Shown: positions 1 through 8,091 of the stretch, in pieces
Layout of the letters: each line of letters begins with the position of its first letter
How positions within the stretch are numbered: the stretch's first letter is position 1
From: Caballeronia glebae
GTDB taxonomy: Bacteria; Pseudomonadota; Gammaproteobacteria; Burkholderiales; Burkholderiaceae
NCBI RefSeq assembly: GCF_001545035.1
Contig: NZ_FCOJ02000037.1
Coordinates: 1-64,000, forward strand
DNA: 64,000 nucleotides
Direction: 5' to 3'
The notes under the pieces: generated by a model
What the model was told of the DNA's origin: nothing
What the model saw: the letters and a program-made list of their open reading frames with translations, nothing else
Databases searched by the model: none
Program-made: the position numbers and the translations under genes

Positions 1-1
1 C

Positions 2-208
2 ATCAACCCGCCGCAGTCCACGATTCTCGGCGTGCACGCGACGAAGGAACGCGCGGTCGTCGAAAACGGCCAGATCGTGATCCGCCCGATGAACTACCTC
101 GCGCTGTCCTATGACCACCGCATCATCGACGGCCGCGAAGCCGTGCTGTCGCTGGTCGCGATGAAGGATGCGCTGGAAGATCCGGCCCGTCTGCTGCTGG
201 ACCTGTAA
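2..208 (+). CDS. odhB: Dihydrolipoyllysine-residue succinyltransferase (E2 of 2-oxoglutarate dehydrogenase), C-terminal fragment
   Basis: Only the last 68 codons lie in the window; the gene begins outside it. The visible part carries the 2-oxoacid dehydrogenase acyltransferase signature LSYDHRIIDGREAV, with the catalytic His and Asp of the active-site DHRxxDG motif, and ends in LLLDL, as E2 proteins do. E2 transfers the succinyl group from lipoamide to CoA in the TCA cycle. The next gene is the E3 subunit lpdA, 87 bp downstream, which fits an odhA-odhB-lpdA operon. An E2 of another 2-oxoacid complex cannot be excluded from the fragment alone, but the succinyltransferase wording and neighbours favour odhB. 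Confidence 0.9.
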   Translation: MNPPQSTILGVHATKERAVVENGQIVIRPMNYLALSYDHRIIDGREAVLSLVAMKDALEDPARLLLDL

Positions 209-224
209 CAGGCATTGTTGCCTC

Positions 225-251
225 GGCGCGCGCGATAGGCTCGCGCGCGCC
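225..251 (+). promoter_or_regulatory. Intercistronic GC hairpin between odhB and lpdA
   Basis: There is a perfect 11-bp stem (225-235 with 241-251) around a 5-nt loop, made mostly of alternating CG. No T-tract follows, so it is more likely an mRNA stability or processing element than a terminator. It sits between the odhB stop and the lpdA ribosome binding site. Confidence 0.5.
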
Positions 252-295
252 CTTCGAGGCGTCTCCGCAAGAGCGGAGTTCACACAAGGAAAGTC

Positions 296-1726
296 ATGTC
301 CAAGGAATTTGATGTCGTCGTGATCGGCGCGGGCCCTGGCGGCTATATCGCGGCGATTCGCGCAGCGCAGCTCGGCAAGACCGTTGCGTGTATCGAGAAG
401 TGGAAGAACCCGGCAGGCGCATTGAAGCTCGGCGGCACGTGCCTGAACGTGGGCTGCATTCCGTCGAAGGCGTTGCTCGCGTCGTCGGAAGAATTCGAGA
501 ATGCGTCGAAGCATCTGGCCGATCACGGCATCAGCGTGTCGGACGTGAAGCTCGACGTGACGAAGATGCTCGCGCGCAAGGACGGCATCGTCGAGAAGAT
601 GACGAAGGGCATCGAGTTCCTGTTTCGCAAGAACAAGATCACGTGGCTCCAGGGTCACGGCAAGTTCGCCGGCAAGAATGCTTCCGGCGTGCAGATCGAA
701 GTGTCGGGCGAAGGTGAGACACAAGTCGTCACGGCGAAGAACGTGATCATCGCGACGGGTTCGAAGGCGCGTCATCTGCCGAACATTCCGGTCGACAACA
801 AGCTGGTCGCCGACAACGAAGGCGCGCTGTCGTTCGATTCCGTGCCGAAGAAGCTCGCCGTGATCGGCGCAGGCGTGATCGGCCTCGAACTCGGCTCGGT
901 GTGGCGGCGTCTCGGCGCGGACGTGACCGTGCTCGAAGCGCTGCCGCAATTCCTCGGCGCAGCGGACGATGCGCTCGCCAAGGAAGCCGCGAAGCAGTTC
1001 AAGAAGCAGGGTCTGGACATTCATCTCGGCGTGAAGATCGGCGAAGTGAAGACCGCGGGCAACGGCGTGTCCATCGCTTACACGGACAACGCGGGCAACG
1101 CGCAAACGCTGGAAGCGGATCGCCTGATCGTGTCGATCGGCCGCGTGCCGAACACGGACAACCTCGGTCTCGAAGCGATCGGCCTGAAGGCCAACGAGCG
1201 CGGTTTCATCGACGTGGACGATCATTGCGCGACGAGCGTGCCGAACGTGTACGCGATCGGCGACGTCGTGCGCGGCCCGATGCTCGCGCACAAGGCAGAA
1301 GACGAAGGCGTGGCGGTGGCGGAGATCATCGACGGTCAGAAGCCGCACATCGATTACAACTGCGTGCCGTGGGTCATCTACACGGAACCGGAAATCGCGT
1401 GGGTCGGGAAGACGGAACAGCAACTCAAGGCCGAAGGCCGCGAGATCAAGACCGGCCAGTTCCCGATGATGGCGAACGGCCGCGCGCTCGGCATTGGCAA
1501 AGCTGAAGGCTTCGTCAAGATGATCGCGGACGCGAAGACCGACGAAATCCTCGGCGTGCACATCATTGCCGCGGACGCGTCGGATCTGATCGCCGAAGCG
1601 GTCGTCGCGATGGAGTTCAAGGCGGCGTCGGAAGATATCGGCCGCATTTGCCATCCGCATCCGTCGCTGTCGGAAGTGATGCGTGAAGCGGCGCTCGCCG
1701 TCGACAAGCGTGCGCTGAACATGTAA
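296..1726 (+). CDS. lpdA: Dihydrolipoyl dehydrogenase (E3)
   Basis: A 476-residue flavoprotein that reoxidises dihydrolipoamide on E2 using NAD+, in the cytoplasm. Visible are the N-terminal FAD dinucleotide fold (VVIGAGPGGYIAA), the redox-active disulfide in GGTCLNVGCIPSK (Cys49 and Cys54), a second NAD-binding fold (AVIGAGVIGLELG), the FAD-binding AIGDV motif and the C-terminal interface motif HPHPSLSE that supplies the catalytic His. The length is normal for the family. The start is preceded by an AAGGAAAG ribosome binding site. Its place directly after odhB marks it as the E3 of the 2-oxoglutarate dehydrogenase operon; it may also serve other complexes. Confidence 0.97.
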   Translation: MSKEFDVVVIGAGPGGYIAAIRAAQLGKTVACIEKWKNPAGALKLGGTCLNVGCIPSKALLASSEEFENASKHLADHGISVSDVKLDVTKMLARKDGIVEKMTKGIEFLFRKNKITWLQGHGKFAGKNASGVQIEVSGEGETQVVTAKNVIIATGSKARHLPNIPVDNKLVADNEGALSFDSVPKKLAVIGAGVIGLELGSVWRRLGADVTVLEALPQFLGAADDALAKEAAKQFKKQGLDIHLGVKIGEVKTAGNGVSIAYTDNAGNAQTLEADRLIVSIGRVPNTDNLGLEAIGLKANERGFIDVDDHCATSVPNVYAIGDVVRGPMLAHKAEDEGVAVAEIIDGQKPHIDYNCVPWVIYTEPEIAWVGKTEQQLKAEGREIKTGQFPMMANGRALGIGKAEGFVKMIADAKTDEILGVHIIAADASDLIAEAVVAMEFKAASEDIGRICHPHPSLSEVMREAALAVDKRALNM

Positions 1727-1758
1727 GGCGGCTCGGCTTCGGGCAGTAAAGCATCGCA

Positions 1759-1792
1759 ACGAAGGCGAGCGGATCGAACCGCTCGCCTTCGT
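1759..1792 (+). terminator. Hairpin after lpdA
   Basis: A perfect 14-bp stem (1759-1772 with 1779-1792) and a 6-nt loop, followed only by a weak CACTTTC stretch. It lies between lpdA and zapE and may be a partial terminator that reduces read-through into zapE. Confidence 0.55.
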
Positions 1793-1820
1793 CACTTTCA
1801 AGCACATACGACGCGGCATC

Positions 1821-2918
1821 ATGAACGTCACCGAATACTACGAAAACGAACTGCGCACGCGGCGTTATCAATCGGACGAGGCGCAACTCGCGGCGGTCGC
1901 GCGTCTGCAGCGCTGCTATGAGGAATGGGTCGCGTACAAGGCGCGCCGCTCCAATGCGCTCAAGAAGTTTCTCGTGCGTCCGGATTTGCCGCGCGGTGTC
2001 TACATGTGGGGCGGCGTCGGGCGCGGCAAGAGCTTCCTGATGGACAGCTTTTACGCGGTCGTGCCGGTGCAGCGCAAGACGCGTCTGCATTTCCACGAAT
2101 TCATGCGCGAAGTGCATCGCGAACTGGAAGAGTTGAAAGGGCAGGCCGATCCGCTCGACGAGCTCGCGAAACGCATCGCCAAGCGCTATCGGCTGATCTG
2201 CTTCGACGAGTTCCACGTCTCCGATATCGCCGACGCGATGATTCTGTATCGCCTGCTCGACCGCCTTTTCAAGGCCGGCGTGCAGTTCGTCATGACCTCC
2301 AATTACCAGCCCGACGCGCTGTATCCGGAAGGGCTGCATCGCGACCGCCTTCTGCCTGCGATCGAGCTCATCAAGGAGCATCTCGATGTGCTCAACGTCG
2401 ATGCTGGCACCGATTATCGCAAGCGCACGCTCTCGCAAGTGAAGGCGTATCACACGCCGCTCGGCGCGGCGGCGAGCGAGGCGTTGCGCGCCGACTTCGC
2501 CAAGCTCGCGGCCGTGCCCGACGAAAGCCCGATCCTGCACATTGAAAAGCGCGAGATCAAGGCGATGCGTAAGGCGGACGGCGTCGTGTGGTTCGACTTC
2601 GCGACACTGTGCGGCGGGCCGCGCTCGCAAAACGACTATCTCGAACTGGCGAATCGTTTTCATGCGGTGATCCTCGCGGACGTACCGCAAATGACGCCGC
2701 GCATGGCGTCCGAAGCGCGCCGCTTCACGTGGCTCATCGACGTGTTCTACGACCACAAGGTGAAGCTTCTGATGTCGGCGGCCGTGCCTGCGGAGGAGCT
2801 TTACGTGGAAGGGCCGATGGCCAACGAGTTCGCCCGCACGGTGTCGCGCATCGTCGAAATGCAGTCGAAAGAGTATCTGGAGGCGCCACGGCGCGTCACC
2901 GATATTTCGTTAACCTAA
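1821..2918 (+). CDS. zapE: Cell division protein ZapE (AFG1-like ATPase)
   Basis: A 365-residue P-loop ATPase of the AFG1/ZapE family. The Walker A motif GGVGRGKS lies near residue 65 and the Walker B-like segment LICFDEFHVSDIADAM near residue 130. A family-typical MTSNYQPD segment (sensor-like) follows. In E. coli ZapE acts on FtsZ rings under low-oxygen or stress conditions; the eukaryotic relative is mitochondrial LACE1/AFG1. The ATG at 1821 gives a normal-length protein. The gene follows lpdA in the same direction, separated by a hairpin. Function is assigned by family. Confidence 0.93.
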   Translation: MNVTEYYENELRTRRYQSDEAQLAAVARLQRCYEEWVAYKARRSNALKKFLVRPDLPRGVYMWGGVGRGKSFLMDSFYAVVPVQRKTRLHFHEFMREVHRELEELKGQADPLDELAKRIAKRYRLICFDEFHVSDIADAMILYRLLDRLFKAGVQFVMTSNYQPDALYPEGLHRDRLLPAIELIKEHLDVLNVDAGTDYRKRTLSQVKAYHTPLGAAASEALRADFAKLAAVPDESPILHIEKREIKAMRKADGVVWFDFATLCGGPRSQNDYLELANRFHAVILADVPQMTPRMASEARRFTWLIDVFYDHKVKLLMSAAVPAEELYVEGPMANEFARTVSRIVEMQSKEYLEAPRRVTDISLT

Positions 2919-3061
2919 TACGAGAATCAAAAATCTGCGGCTAGCCAGTTAGCACAAGGCTTTGAAGACTATTTCAAGATTCGGACCACTCTGATTTGCG
3001 GGCTTTCGGGTACTCGGTATCGTCGATATCGGTTATCAGTCAGCAAATTGGAGAATCTACC

Positions 3062-3451
3062 GTGAAGCCCTATCGCGACATGTCCGACGAAGAATGGCAG
3101 ATGGTTGCACCGCTGCTTCCCGAACTGCGTCCGCGTTCGGAGCTGCGGGGCCGGCCGCTCGCCAATACCCGCGCCGTGCTCAACGGTGTGCTCTGGGTGA
3201 TGTACAGCGGGGCGTCGTGGTCCACGCTACCGCGCAAATATCCCTCGTATCAGACGTGCCATCGTCGTTTCAAGGCGTGGCACGAGACGGGCGTCCTGCT
3301 GCGCGTCATGACGCAGTTGTTCGGGCCGGCCGGAGAATCGCTCTATGCGTTGATGACATCGCGCATGCGCGTGCCGGGGGAAATCCAGCTCGACGAGGCG
3401 AACCTGCCCGCCGATGCGCAAGGCGACACGCAACATCGTCGCGCCGCATGA
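3062..3451 (+). CDS. Orphan IS5/DUF4096-type transposase N-terminal domain protein
   Basis: A 129-residue protein that begins VKPYRDMSDEEWQMVAPLLP and continues with GRPLANTRAVLNGVLWV and SWSTLPRKYPSYQTCHRRF. This is the N-terminal DNA-binding-like domain (DUF4096) found in IS5-family transposases. No DDE catalytic region follows in any frame, and the C-terminal ~30 residues look unrelated. The GTG start at 3062 is chosen because a GGAG site lies about 10 nt upstream; a longer ATG form from 2996 lacks one. No terminal inverted repeats are apparent. The intact frame, ribosome binding site and own terminator suggest a domesticated remnant rather than a decaying copy. Confidence 0.7.
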   Translation: MKPYRDMSDEEWQMVAPLLPELRPRSELRGRPLANTRAVLNGVLWVMYSGASWSTLPRKYPSYQTCHRRFKAWHETGVLLRVMTQLFGPAGESLYALMTSRMRVPGEIQLDEANLPADAQGDTQHRRAA

Positions 3452-3480
3452 TCTCGTCGAGCACGCTCGCGAGATGAGCC

Positions 3481-3512
3481 AAGCCGGTCGAAGATTCGTC
3501 TTCGACCGGCTT
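3481..3512. terminator. Bidirectional intrinsic terminator
   Basis: A perfect 14-bp stem (3481-3494 with 3499-3512) capped by a TTCG tetraloop, with TTTGTCTTT after it on the plus strand. It separates the convergent transposase-like gene and the DUF2147 gene. Confidence 0.85.
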
Positions 3513-3527
3513 TGTCTTTATACGAGC

Positions 3528-3992
3528 CTATTGCTGGCGTAGCCAGGTCTGCGAGCGTCCCAGCAACGACACGCCGACATACCCGCGCACGACGAGCTTC
3601 TGCCCGCCGTCTTCGAGCTTCATCTTGCATTTGTAGAGCTTGCCGCTCTCGGGGTCGAGAATCTGGCCGCCGTCCCACGCATCGCCGTCCTGCCGCATTC
3701 CGGTGATGATCGTCATGCCCTTGACCAACTGATCCTTGCGATCGTCGGTGCAGGCCGTGCAGCGCTTGTCGGGATGATCGAACTCGCCGATGCCGCGCAC
3801 GACCTTGCCGGACAACTGGCCGCTGCCGTCGTCGGCGATCTGGATGATCGCTTTCGCCTTGCCGGTGTGATCGTCGATGGTCTGCCACGTGCCGACGGGC
3901 GTCGCCGCTTGCGCGAATACGCTCGCCGCGAAGGTGGCGCAAAGCGCGCCGAGCGTCACGCGCGCGCCGCGCGAGCCGATGAAACGGGTCAT
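3528..3992 (-). CDS. Secreted DUF2147 domain protein
   Basis: A 154-residue exported protein. An N-terminal signal peptide (Arg-rich start, then VTLGALCATFAASVFAQA) is followed by the DUF2147 fold, recognisable from TPVGTWQTIDDHTGKAKA, a GKVVRGIG segment and the ILDPESGKLYKCKM motif. Family members are small periplasmic beta-rich proteins of unknown role. The start at 3992 is supported by an AAGGAGG site 6 nt upstream; the longer reading from 4034 lacks one. The gene appears monocistronic, with surE upstream in the same direction after a 90-bp gap. No function can be assigned. Confidence 0.85.
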   Translation of the reverse strand: MTRFIGSRGARVTLGALCATFAASVFAQAATPVGTWQTIDDHTGKAKAIIQIADDGSGQLSGKVVRGIGEFDHPDKRCTACTDDRKDQLVKGMTIITGMRQDGDAWDGGQILDPESGKLYKCKMKLEDGGQKLVVRGYVGVSLLGRSQTWLRQQ

Positions 3993-4081
3993 GTCGCCTC
4001 CTTGTCGTGAACGATCGAGCATACGAGAAAGCAATCGTTCACGTCTGGGAGGAACCGTTCTAGACGCGCGCGGAGTGGCAC

Positions 4082-4870
4082 TCAGACGCCGCGCTTCAGA
4101 CCCGCTTCGAGCGTGGCGAACGTGCGCTCGTCGGTACGATCGAAATGCAGCGGCGTGACCGACACGCGGCCGGACCCGACCACCGCCGTCTCGCTATCGG
4201 GCGAATTCGGGCGCGCGCTGCGCTGAAATCGCAGCCAGTGATAGTCGATGCCGCGCGGATCGACGAGCGGCAACACGTCGATGCCATCCACGAGTCCGAC
4301 GCCTTGTCGCGTCACCGTGAGCGGGCCGGCGGCGGACGCATCGCAATCGGGGAAGTTGACATTCAGGCACGTGGGCGCGTCGTGAGAGATCGAGAGCAAC
4401 TCGCGGATCACGCCCGGCGCCAGCGCGCGCGCCGTATCCCAGCGCACGTTTTCGCGGTCGGTGAAGGTCTGGCTGAGCGCGATCGACGGCAGGCCGAGAA
4501 GAAGGCCGGTCATTGCCGCGCCGACGGTGCCGGAGAACATCGTCTCGACGCCGAGATTCGCGCCGCGATTGATGCCGGACAGCACGAGCGTGGGCGGCGC
4601 GTCTTTCATGATGTGGCGCGCGCCCATCACGACGCAGTCGCCGGGCGTGCCTTGCACGCCGAAGCGCCGCTCGCCCTGACGCGAGATGCGCAGCGGCGAA
4701 TGCAGGCTGATGGAGTGCGACGTGCCGCTCTGGTCGTGCTCGGGCGCGATGACCCAGACTTCGTGCGCGAGTTCGGCGGCGACCGCTTCGAGCACGGCGA
4801 GGCCGGGCGCGTCGATGCCGTCGTCGTTGGTGATGAGCACACGCTGCACGATAGGTGAGAGGGCGGACAT
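4082..4870 (-). CDS. surE: 5'/3'-nucleotidase SurE
   Basis: A 262-residue SurE phosphatase that dephosphorylates nucleoside 5'- and 3'-monophosphates. The N-terminal metal site VLITNDDGIDAPG (Asp16-Asp17 by this start) and the motifs VMGARH, LSGINRGANLG and SGTVGAAM are all present. In many proteobacteria surE precedes pcm, nlpD and rpoS; here none of these is adjacent, and the downstream gene is DUF2147. This copy may therefore be a paralogue of the rpoS-linked surE. The start is followed by the family-typical N-terminus after a 9-residue extension. Confidence 0.93.
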   Translation of the reverse strand: MSALSPIVQRVLITNDDGIDAPGLAVLEAVAAELAHEVWVIAPEHDQSGTSHSISLHSPLRISRQGERRFGVQGTPGDCVVMGARHIMKDAPPTLVLSGINRGANLGVETMFSGTVGAAMTGLLLGLPSIALSQTFTDRENVRWDTARALAPGVIRELLSISHDAPTCLNVNFPDCDASAAGPLTVTRQGVGLVDGIDVLPLVDPRGIDYHWLRFQRSARPNSPDSETAVVGSGRVSVTPLHFDRTDERTFATLEAGLKRGV

Positions 4871-4964
4871 CGCGAATCACTCCTTGGTCGGTGATGAAAA
4901 GTATCGGCCGATTATTGCAGAGTTCGCGTTTTCGGGCGTCCGCCGCCCGCGCCAGTGCGAGGCC

Positions 4965-5207
4965 TTACTTGACGCCGAGGCCACGCAGCACCGCGTTGCC
5001 GTCCTCGGTCAAACGCACTTTCGAGGCGCCGGCGTCCGGCGACACGATCTCGACATAGCCGTATTCCTGCAGCGAGGCGACATCGGGCGTGGCCGCCATC
5101 ACGTCGATGGGCGCGTGCATCAACAAGAGCAGCGTGGCGATTTCGTGATGGCTGAGAAGCTTCTTGATGGCCCGCACGGGTGCGGAAGCCGGACGGCGGA
5201 GGTTCAT
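4965..5207 (-). CDS. Small conserved hypothetical protein, winged-helix-like
   Basis: An 80-residue protein starting MNLRRPASAPVRAIKKLL. The body (helical HHEIATLLLLMHAP, then SLQEYGYVEIVS and a VRLTEDGNAVLRGLG wing-like end) resembles a minimal MarR/wHTH fold, but the match is weak and no family is recognised. The ATG at 5207 has a TTGAGGA ribosome binding site 8 nt upstream; a longer TTG form is less likely. It lies upstream of surE in the same direction, with a 94-bp gap. It might be a small transcription factor; this is inference from pattern only. Confidence 0.6.
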   Translation of the reverse strand: MNLRRPASAPVRAIKKLLSHHEIATLLLLMHAPIDVMAATPDVASLQEYGYVEIVSPDAGASKVRLTEDGNAVLRGLGVK

Positions 5208-5401
5208 GAACGATGTCCTCAAGTTTGCATGACGATGTGCGGCGCTTCCGGCGTGAAGCCTGAACGCGGACCTCGATGTCGATGGAATCCGGGCAGGTTA
5301 TCGGCCGACTCTTAGGCGAAACTTAAAATGCGCTTTTGCACGCGCGGCCAGTTGTTACACCCGATGTCACGAACTCAGCGGGCATTTCATTGGCGTTTCG
5401 A

Positions 5402-6289
5402 TTAGAACCGATAGTCGGGATTATTCGGGTCGAACGTCAGGTCGTCGAAGGGTTTGGTTTCGATGCGCTCGAACACGACGCTTTCGAAAATCTCGCCGTC
5501 GTTGTCGAACGACTCCAGCGTGCGAAAAACCGGCCGGTCGAGGTCCAGTCCGAGCACTTCTTTTTTTGCGTAGAAGGTCGGCTGGCCTTCAGCCGTTTCA
5601 TACGTAAGCGCCACCACGCGCAGTCCGTCGACGGTCTTCACCTCGATATTCGACGGTTTCGTGATCCCCGCGTCGGCGAACTTGCGCCCTTCGTCGATAA
5701 AGCGCTGCGTGACGGCATCGACGCCGAGTTCGCGAATCGAATGATTCGACTGCGCGCGGGCGAGCGCGCCGTTCACCGACGCCCAGATCGGCACGACGCC
5801 CAGAAAGCCACCGAGATGACCGTAAAGCTGGTCGGGACGCCTGGAATCGTCGTAGATGACCTCCTGGCCCGCGTGCGCGCCATCGGGCAGCCATTTCGCG
5901 TAGATGCGCAGCGGCTCGCGCGTGACGCGCACGAGCATGTGATCCGCGCGCGTCGGCCACTTGCCCTTGATGCGCTCGCGCCGGCGCATCGTGAGTTCGT
6001 AAGAATCGAAATCGTGCAGGCCTTCCTGCAGATAGCGCGGCAATGTACGCGCGTCGAGCGAGCGAAAGAGGGCGACGAGTTGCGCGTCGTCGAGTTTCGC
6101 GAGCCCGCCGCTCGCAGCCGATTGCGACAGCCATTGCACTTGCTGCTCGACGTCCAGACCGCCGATGCGCGCAGCGTCCTCGGGTGTATCGGCGCGCGTA
6201 GCCAAAGGCGCGAGCGCGAGCGCGAGACACAAGACGCTCGCGCAAGCGAAACGCAAGTCGGGAGCCCGGCGGCATCGCGTGCGCGGCAT
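5402..6289 (-). CDS. Exported DUF1571-like protein at the end of the fatty-acid operon
   Basis: A 295-residue protein with an N-terminal signal peptide (hydrophobic FACASVLCLALALAPLATRA). The mature part contains YELTMRRRERIKGKW, VRVTREPLRIYAKWLPDGAH and GQEVIYDDS, which match my recollection of the DUF1571 family, exported proteins with LolA-like beta folds. The C-terminus ends in FDPNNPDYRF. A GGAG site sits 8 nt before the ATG. It is the last gene of the leftward fad operon, 15 bp after the acyl-CoA ligase. That suggests a role in handling lipids or acyl chains at the envelope, but this is inference. Confidence 0.75.
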   Translation of the reverse strand: MPRTRCRRAPDLRFACASVLCLALALAPLATRADTPEDAARIGGLDVEQQVQWLSQSAASGGLAKLDDAQLVALFRSLDARTLPRYLQEGLHDFDSYELTMRRRERIKGKWPTRADHMLVRVTREPLRIYAKWLPDGAHAGQEVIYDDSRRPDQLYGHLGGFLGVVPIWASVNGALARAQSNHSIRELGVDAVTQRFIDEGRKFADAGITKPSNIEVKTVDGLRVVALTYETAEGQPTFYAKKEVLGLDLDRPVFRTLESFDNDGEIFESVVFERIETKPFDDLTFDPNNPDYRF

Positions 6290-6304
6290 GAATATCTCCG
6301 AGAG

Positions 6305-8047
6305 TCAGTCCTGCGATTTCGATTCGGCATCGCGCAATTCGCGTCTGAGCACCTTGCCGATCGGCGTGAGCGGCAGCGCGTCGCGGAACTCGACATACGA
6401 CGGCACTTTGTAGCCGGTCAGGTGTAAACGGGCGAACTTCAGCAGTTCTTCCACCGTGAGCGTGTCATCGCGACGCACGACGAACGCCTTCACGCGCTCG
6501 CCCGTCACCGGATCGGGCACGCCGACGGCCGCGACCGCGCGCACTTTCGGATGCGCCGCGAGCACGTCCTCGATTTCGTTCGGATACACGTTGAAGCCCG
6601 ACACGATCATCATGTCCTTCTTGCGGTCGATGAGCCGGATGATGCCGCGCGCATTCATCACGCCGATGTCGCCGGTCGCGAGCCAGCCGTTCGCGTCGAT
6701 GGCTTTCGCCGTGTCGTCGGGCCGGTTCCAGTAGCCTTTCATCACTTGCGGGCCTTGCACGCAAAGCTCGCCCGCTTCGCCGACGTTCGCCCACGCGCCG
6801 TCATCGCGGCGCAGGCGCACGAACGTGGACGGCACCGGCACGCCGATGGTTCCGTCGAAAGCGCTATCGCCGTGCACGTCGAGCGGCGTCGCGGCGACGA
6901 GCGGCGAGCATTCGGTCAAGCCGTAGCCTTCGACGAGCGTCTGGCCCGTCATCGCCCTGAAGCGCTCGGCGATCACGCGCTGAGTCGCCATGCCGCCCGC
7001 CATCGCGAGCTTGAGCGCGGAGAAATCGCGCTGGCGGAATGCGTCATTGTCCATGAGCGCGCTATAGAGCGTGTTGAGCGCGGTGATCGCCGTGAAGTTT
7101 TCGTGACGCAGCGCGCGCATGAGGCCGTCGATATCGCGCGGATTGACGATCAGCACGTTGCGCGCGCCGATCGCCAGAAACGCGAGCGCGTTTACCGTGA
7201 GCGAATAGATGTGATAAAGCGGCAACGGCGTGACGACGGTCTCCTCGCCTTCGACAAGCCGTCCGCCCGCCCACGCGAGCGCCTGCAGCAGATTGGCGAT
7301 CACGTTGCGATGCGTGAGCATCGCGCCCTTTGCGACGCCCGTCGTGCCGCCGGTGTATTGAATGAACGCGATATCGCCGTGACCGATGCGCACCGGCTCG
7401 AACTTGTGCCGCGCGCCGCGCGCGAGCGCCTGCGGCAGGCGCACGGCGTCGGGCAGCGCATAGGCGCGCACCTCCTTCTTCACATGACGCAGGAACAGAT
7501 CGATCGCGCGGCCTTTTACGTTGAGGCCGTTGCCGAGCAGATCGCCGAGCCCGGTCACGACGATGTTGCGCACGCGCGTTCCGGGCTGCGCGTCCTGCAC
7601 GGTCTTCGCGAACTTCTCGAACACGACGACGGTTTGCGCGCCGCTATCCTTCAATTGATGGCCGAGCTCGCGCACGGTATAGAGCGGATTCACGTTGACG
7701 ACGATTGCGCCCGCGAGCAGCGTGCCGAAGAGCGTGACGGGATAGACGAGCGTGTTGGGCATCATCAGCGCGACGCGATCGCCGGGCGCAACACCGATGC
7801 TCTGCAGATACGACGCGAACGCGTGAGCCTTCTCGCCGAGCGTCGCGAACTTCAGTTCCGAGCCGAGACTCACGAACGCGACGTGATCGTGAAACCGCGC
7901 GACGCACTCGTCGAAGAAATGCGCGAGCGAGCGATAACGCGAAGGATCGATTTCGCGCGCGACATCCGGCGGATACGACGCGTACCAGATGCCGTCCGTC
8001 GCGTGCGTCTCCGAAGCCCCGCGCGGCGCTGCCTGTCCCGGGCTCAT
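6305..8047 (-). CDS. fadD: Long-chain fatty acid-CoA ligase
   Basis: A 580-residue adenylate-forming enzyme that activates fatty acids to acyl-CoA with ATP. The AMP-binding signature YTGGTTGVAKGAMLTHRN, the GYGLTEC segment, the TGDIG motif and the C-terminal DRKKDMMIVSGFNVYPNE and PLTPIGKVLRREL (catalytic Lys) are all present in order. The start at 8047 (MSPGQAAPRG) follows a CGGAGA site and gives a normal family length; a much longer open frame upstream in the same frame is not coding. It is cotranscribed with the thiolase, about 45 bp downstream. The preferred chain length cannot be read from sequence. Confidence 0.92.
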   Translation of the reverse strand: MSPGQAAPRGASETHATDGIWYASYPPDVAREIDPSRYRSLAHFFDECVARFHDHVAFVSLGSELKFATLGEKAHAFASYLQSIGVAPGDRVALMMPNTLVYPVTLFGTLLAGAIVVNVNPLYTVRELGHQLKDSGAQTVVVFEKFAKTVQDAQPGTRVRNIVVTGLGDLLGNGLNVKGRAIDLFLRHVKKEVRAYALPDAVRLPQALARGARHKFEPVRIGHGDIAFIQYTGGTTGVAKGAMLTHRNVIANLLQALAWAGGRLVEGEETVVTPLPLYHIYSLTVNALAFLAIGARNVLIVNPRDIDGLMRALRHENFTAITALNTLYSALMDNDAFRQRDFSALKLAMAGGMATQRVIAERFRAMTGQTLVEGYGLTECSPLVAATPLDVHGDSAFDGTIGVPVPSTFVRLRRDDGAWANVGEAGELCVQGPQVMKGYWNRPDDTAKAIDANGWLATGDIGVMNARGIIRLIDRKKDMMIVSGFNVYPNEIEDVLAAHPKVRAVAAVGVPDPVTGERVKAFVVRRDDTLTVEELLKFARLHLTGYKVPSYVEFRDALPLTPIGKVLRRELRDAESKSQD

Positions 8048-8091
8048 GTGGTGTCTCCGTCGGCTTATATTTTTTGCGCCGATGTATCCGG

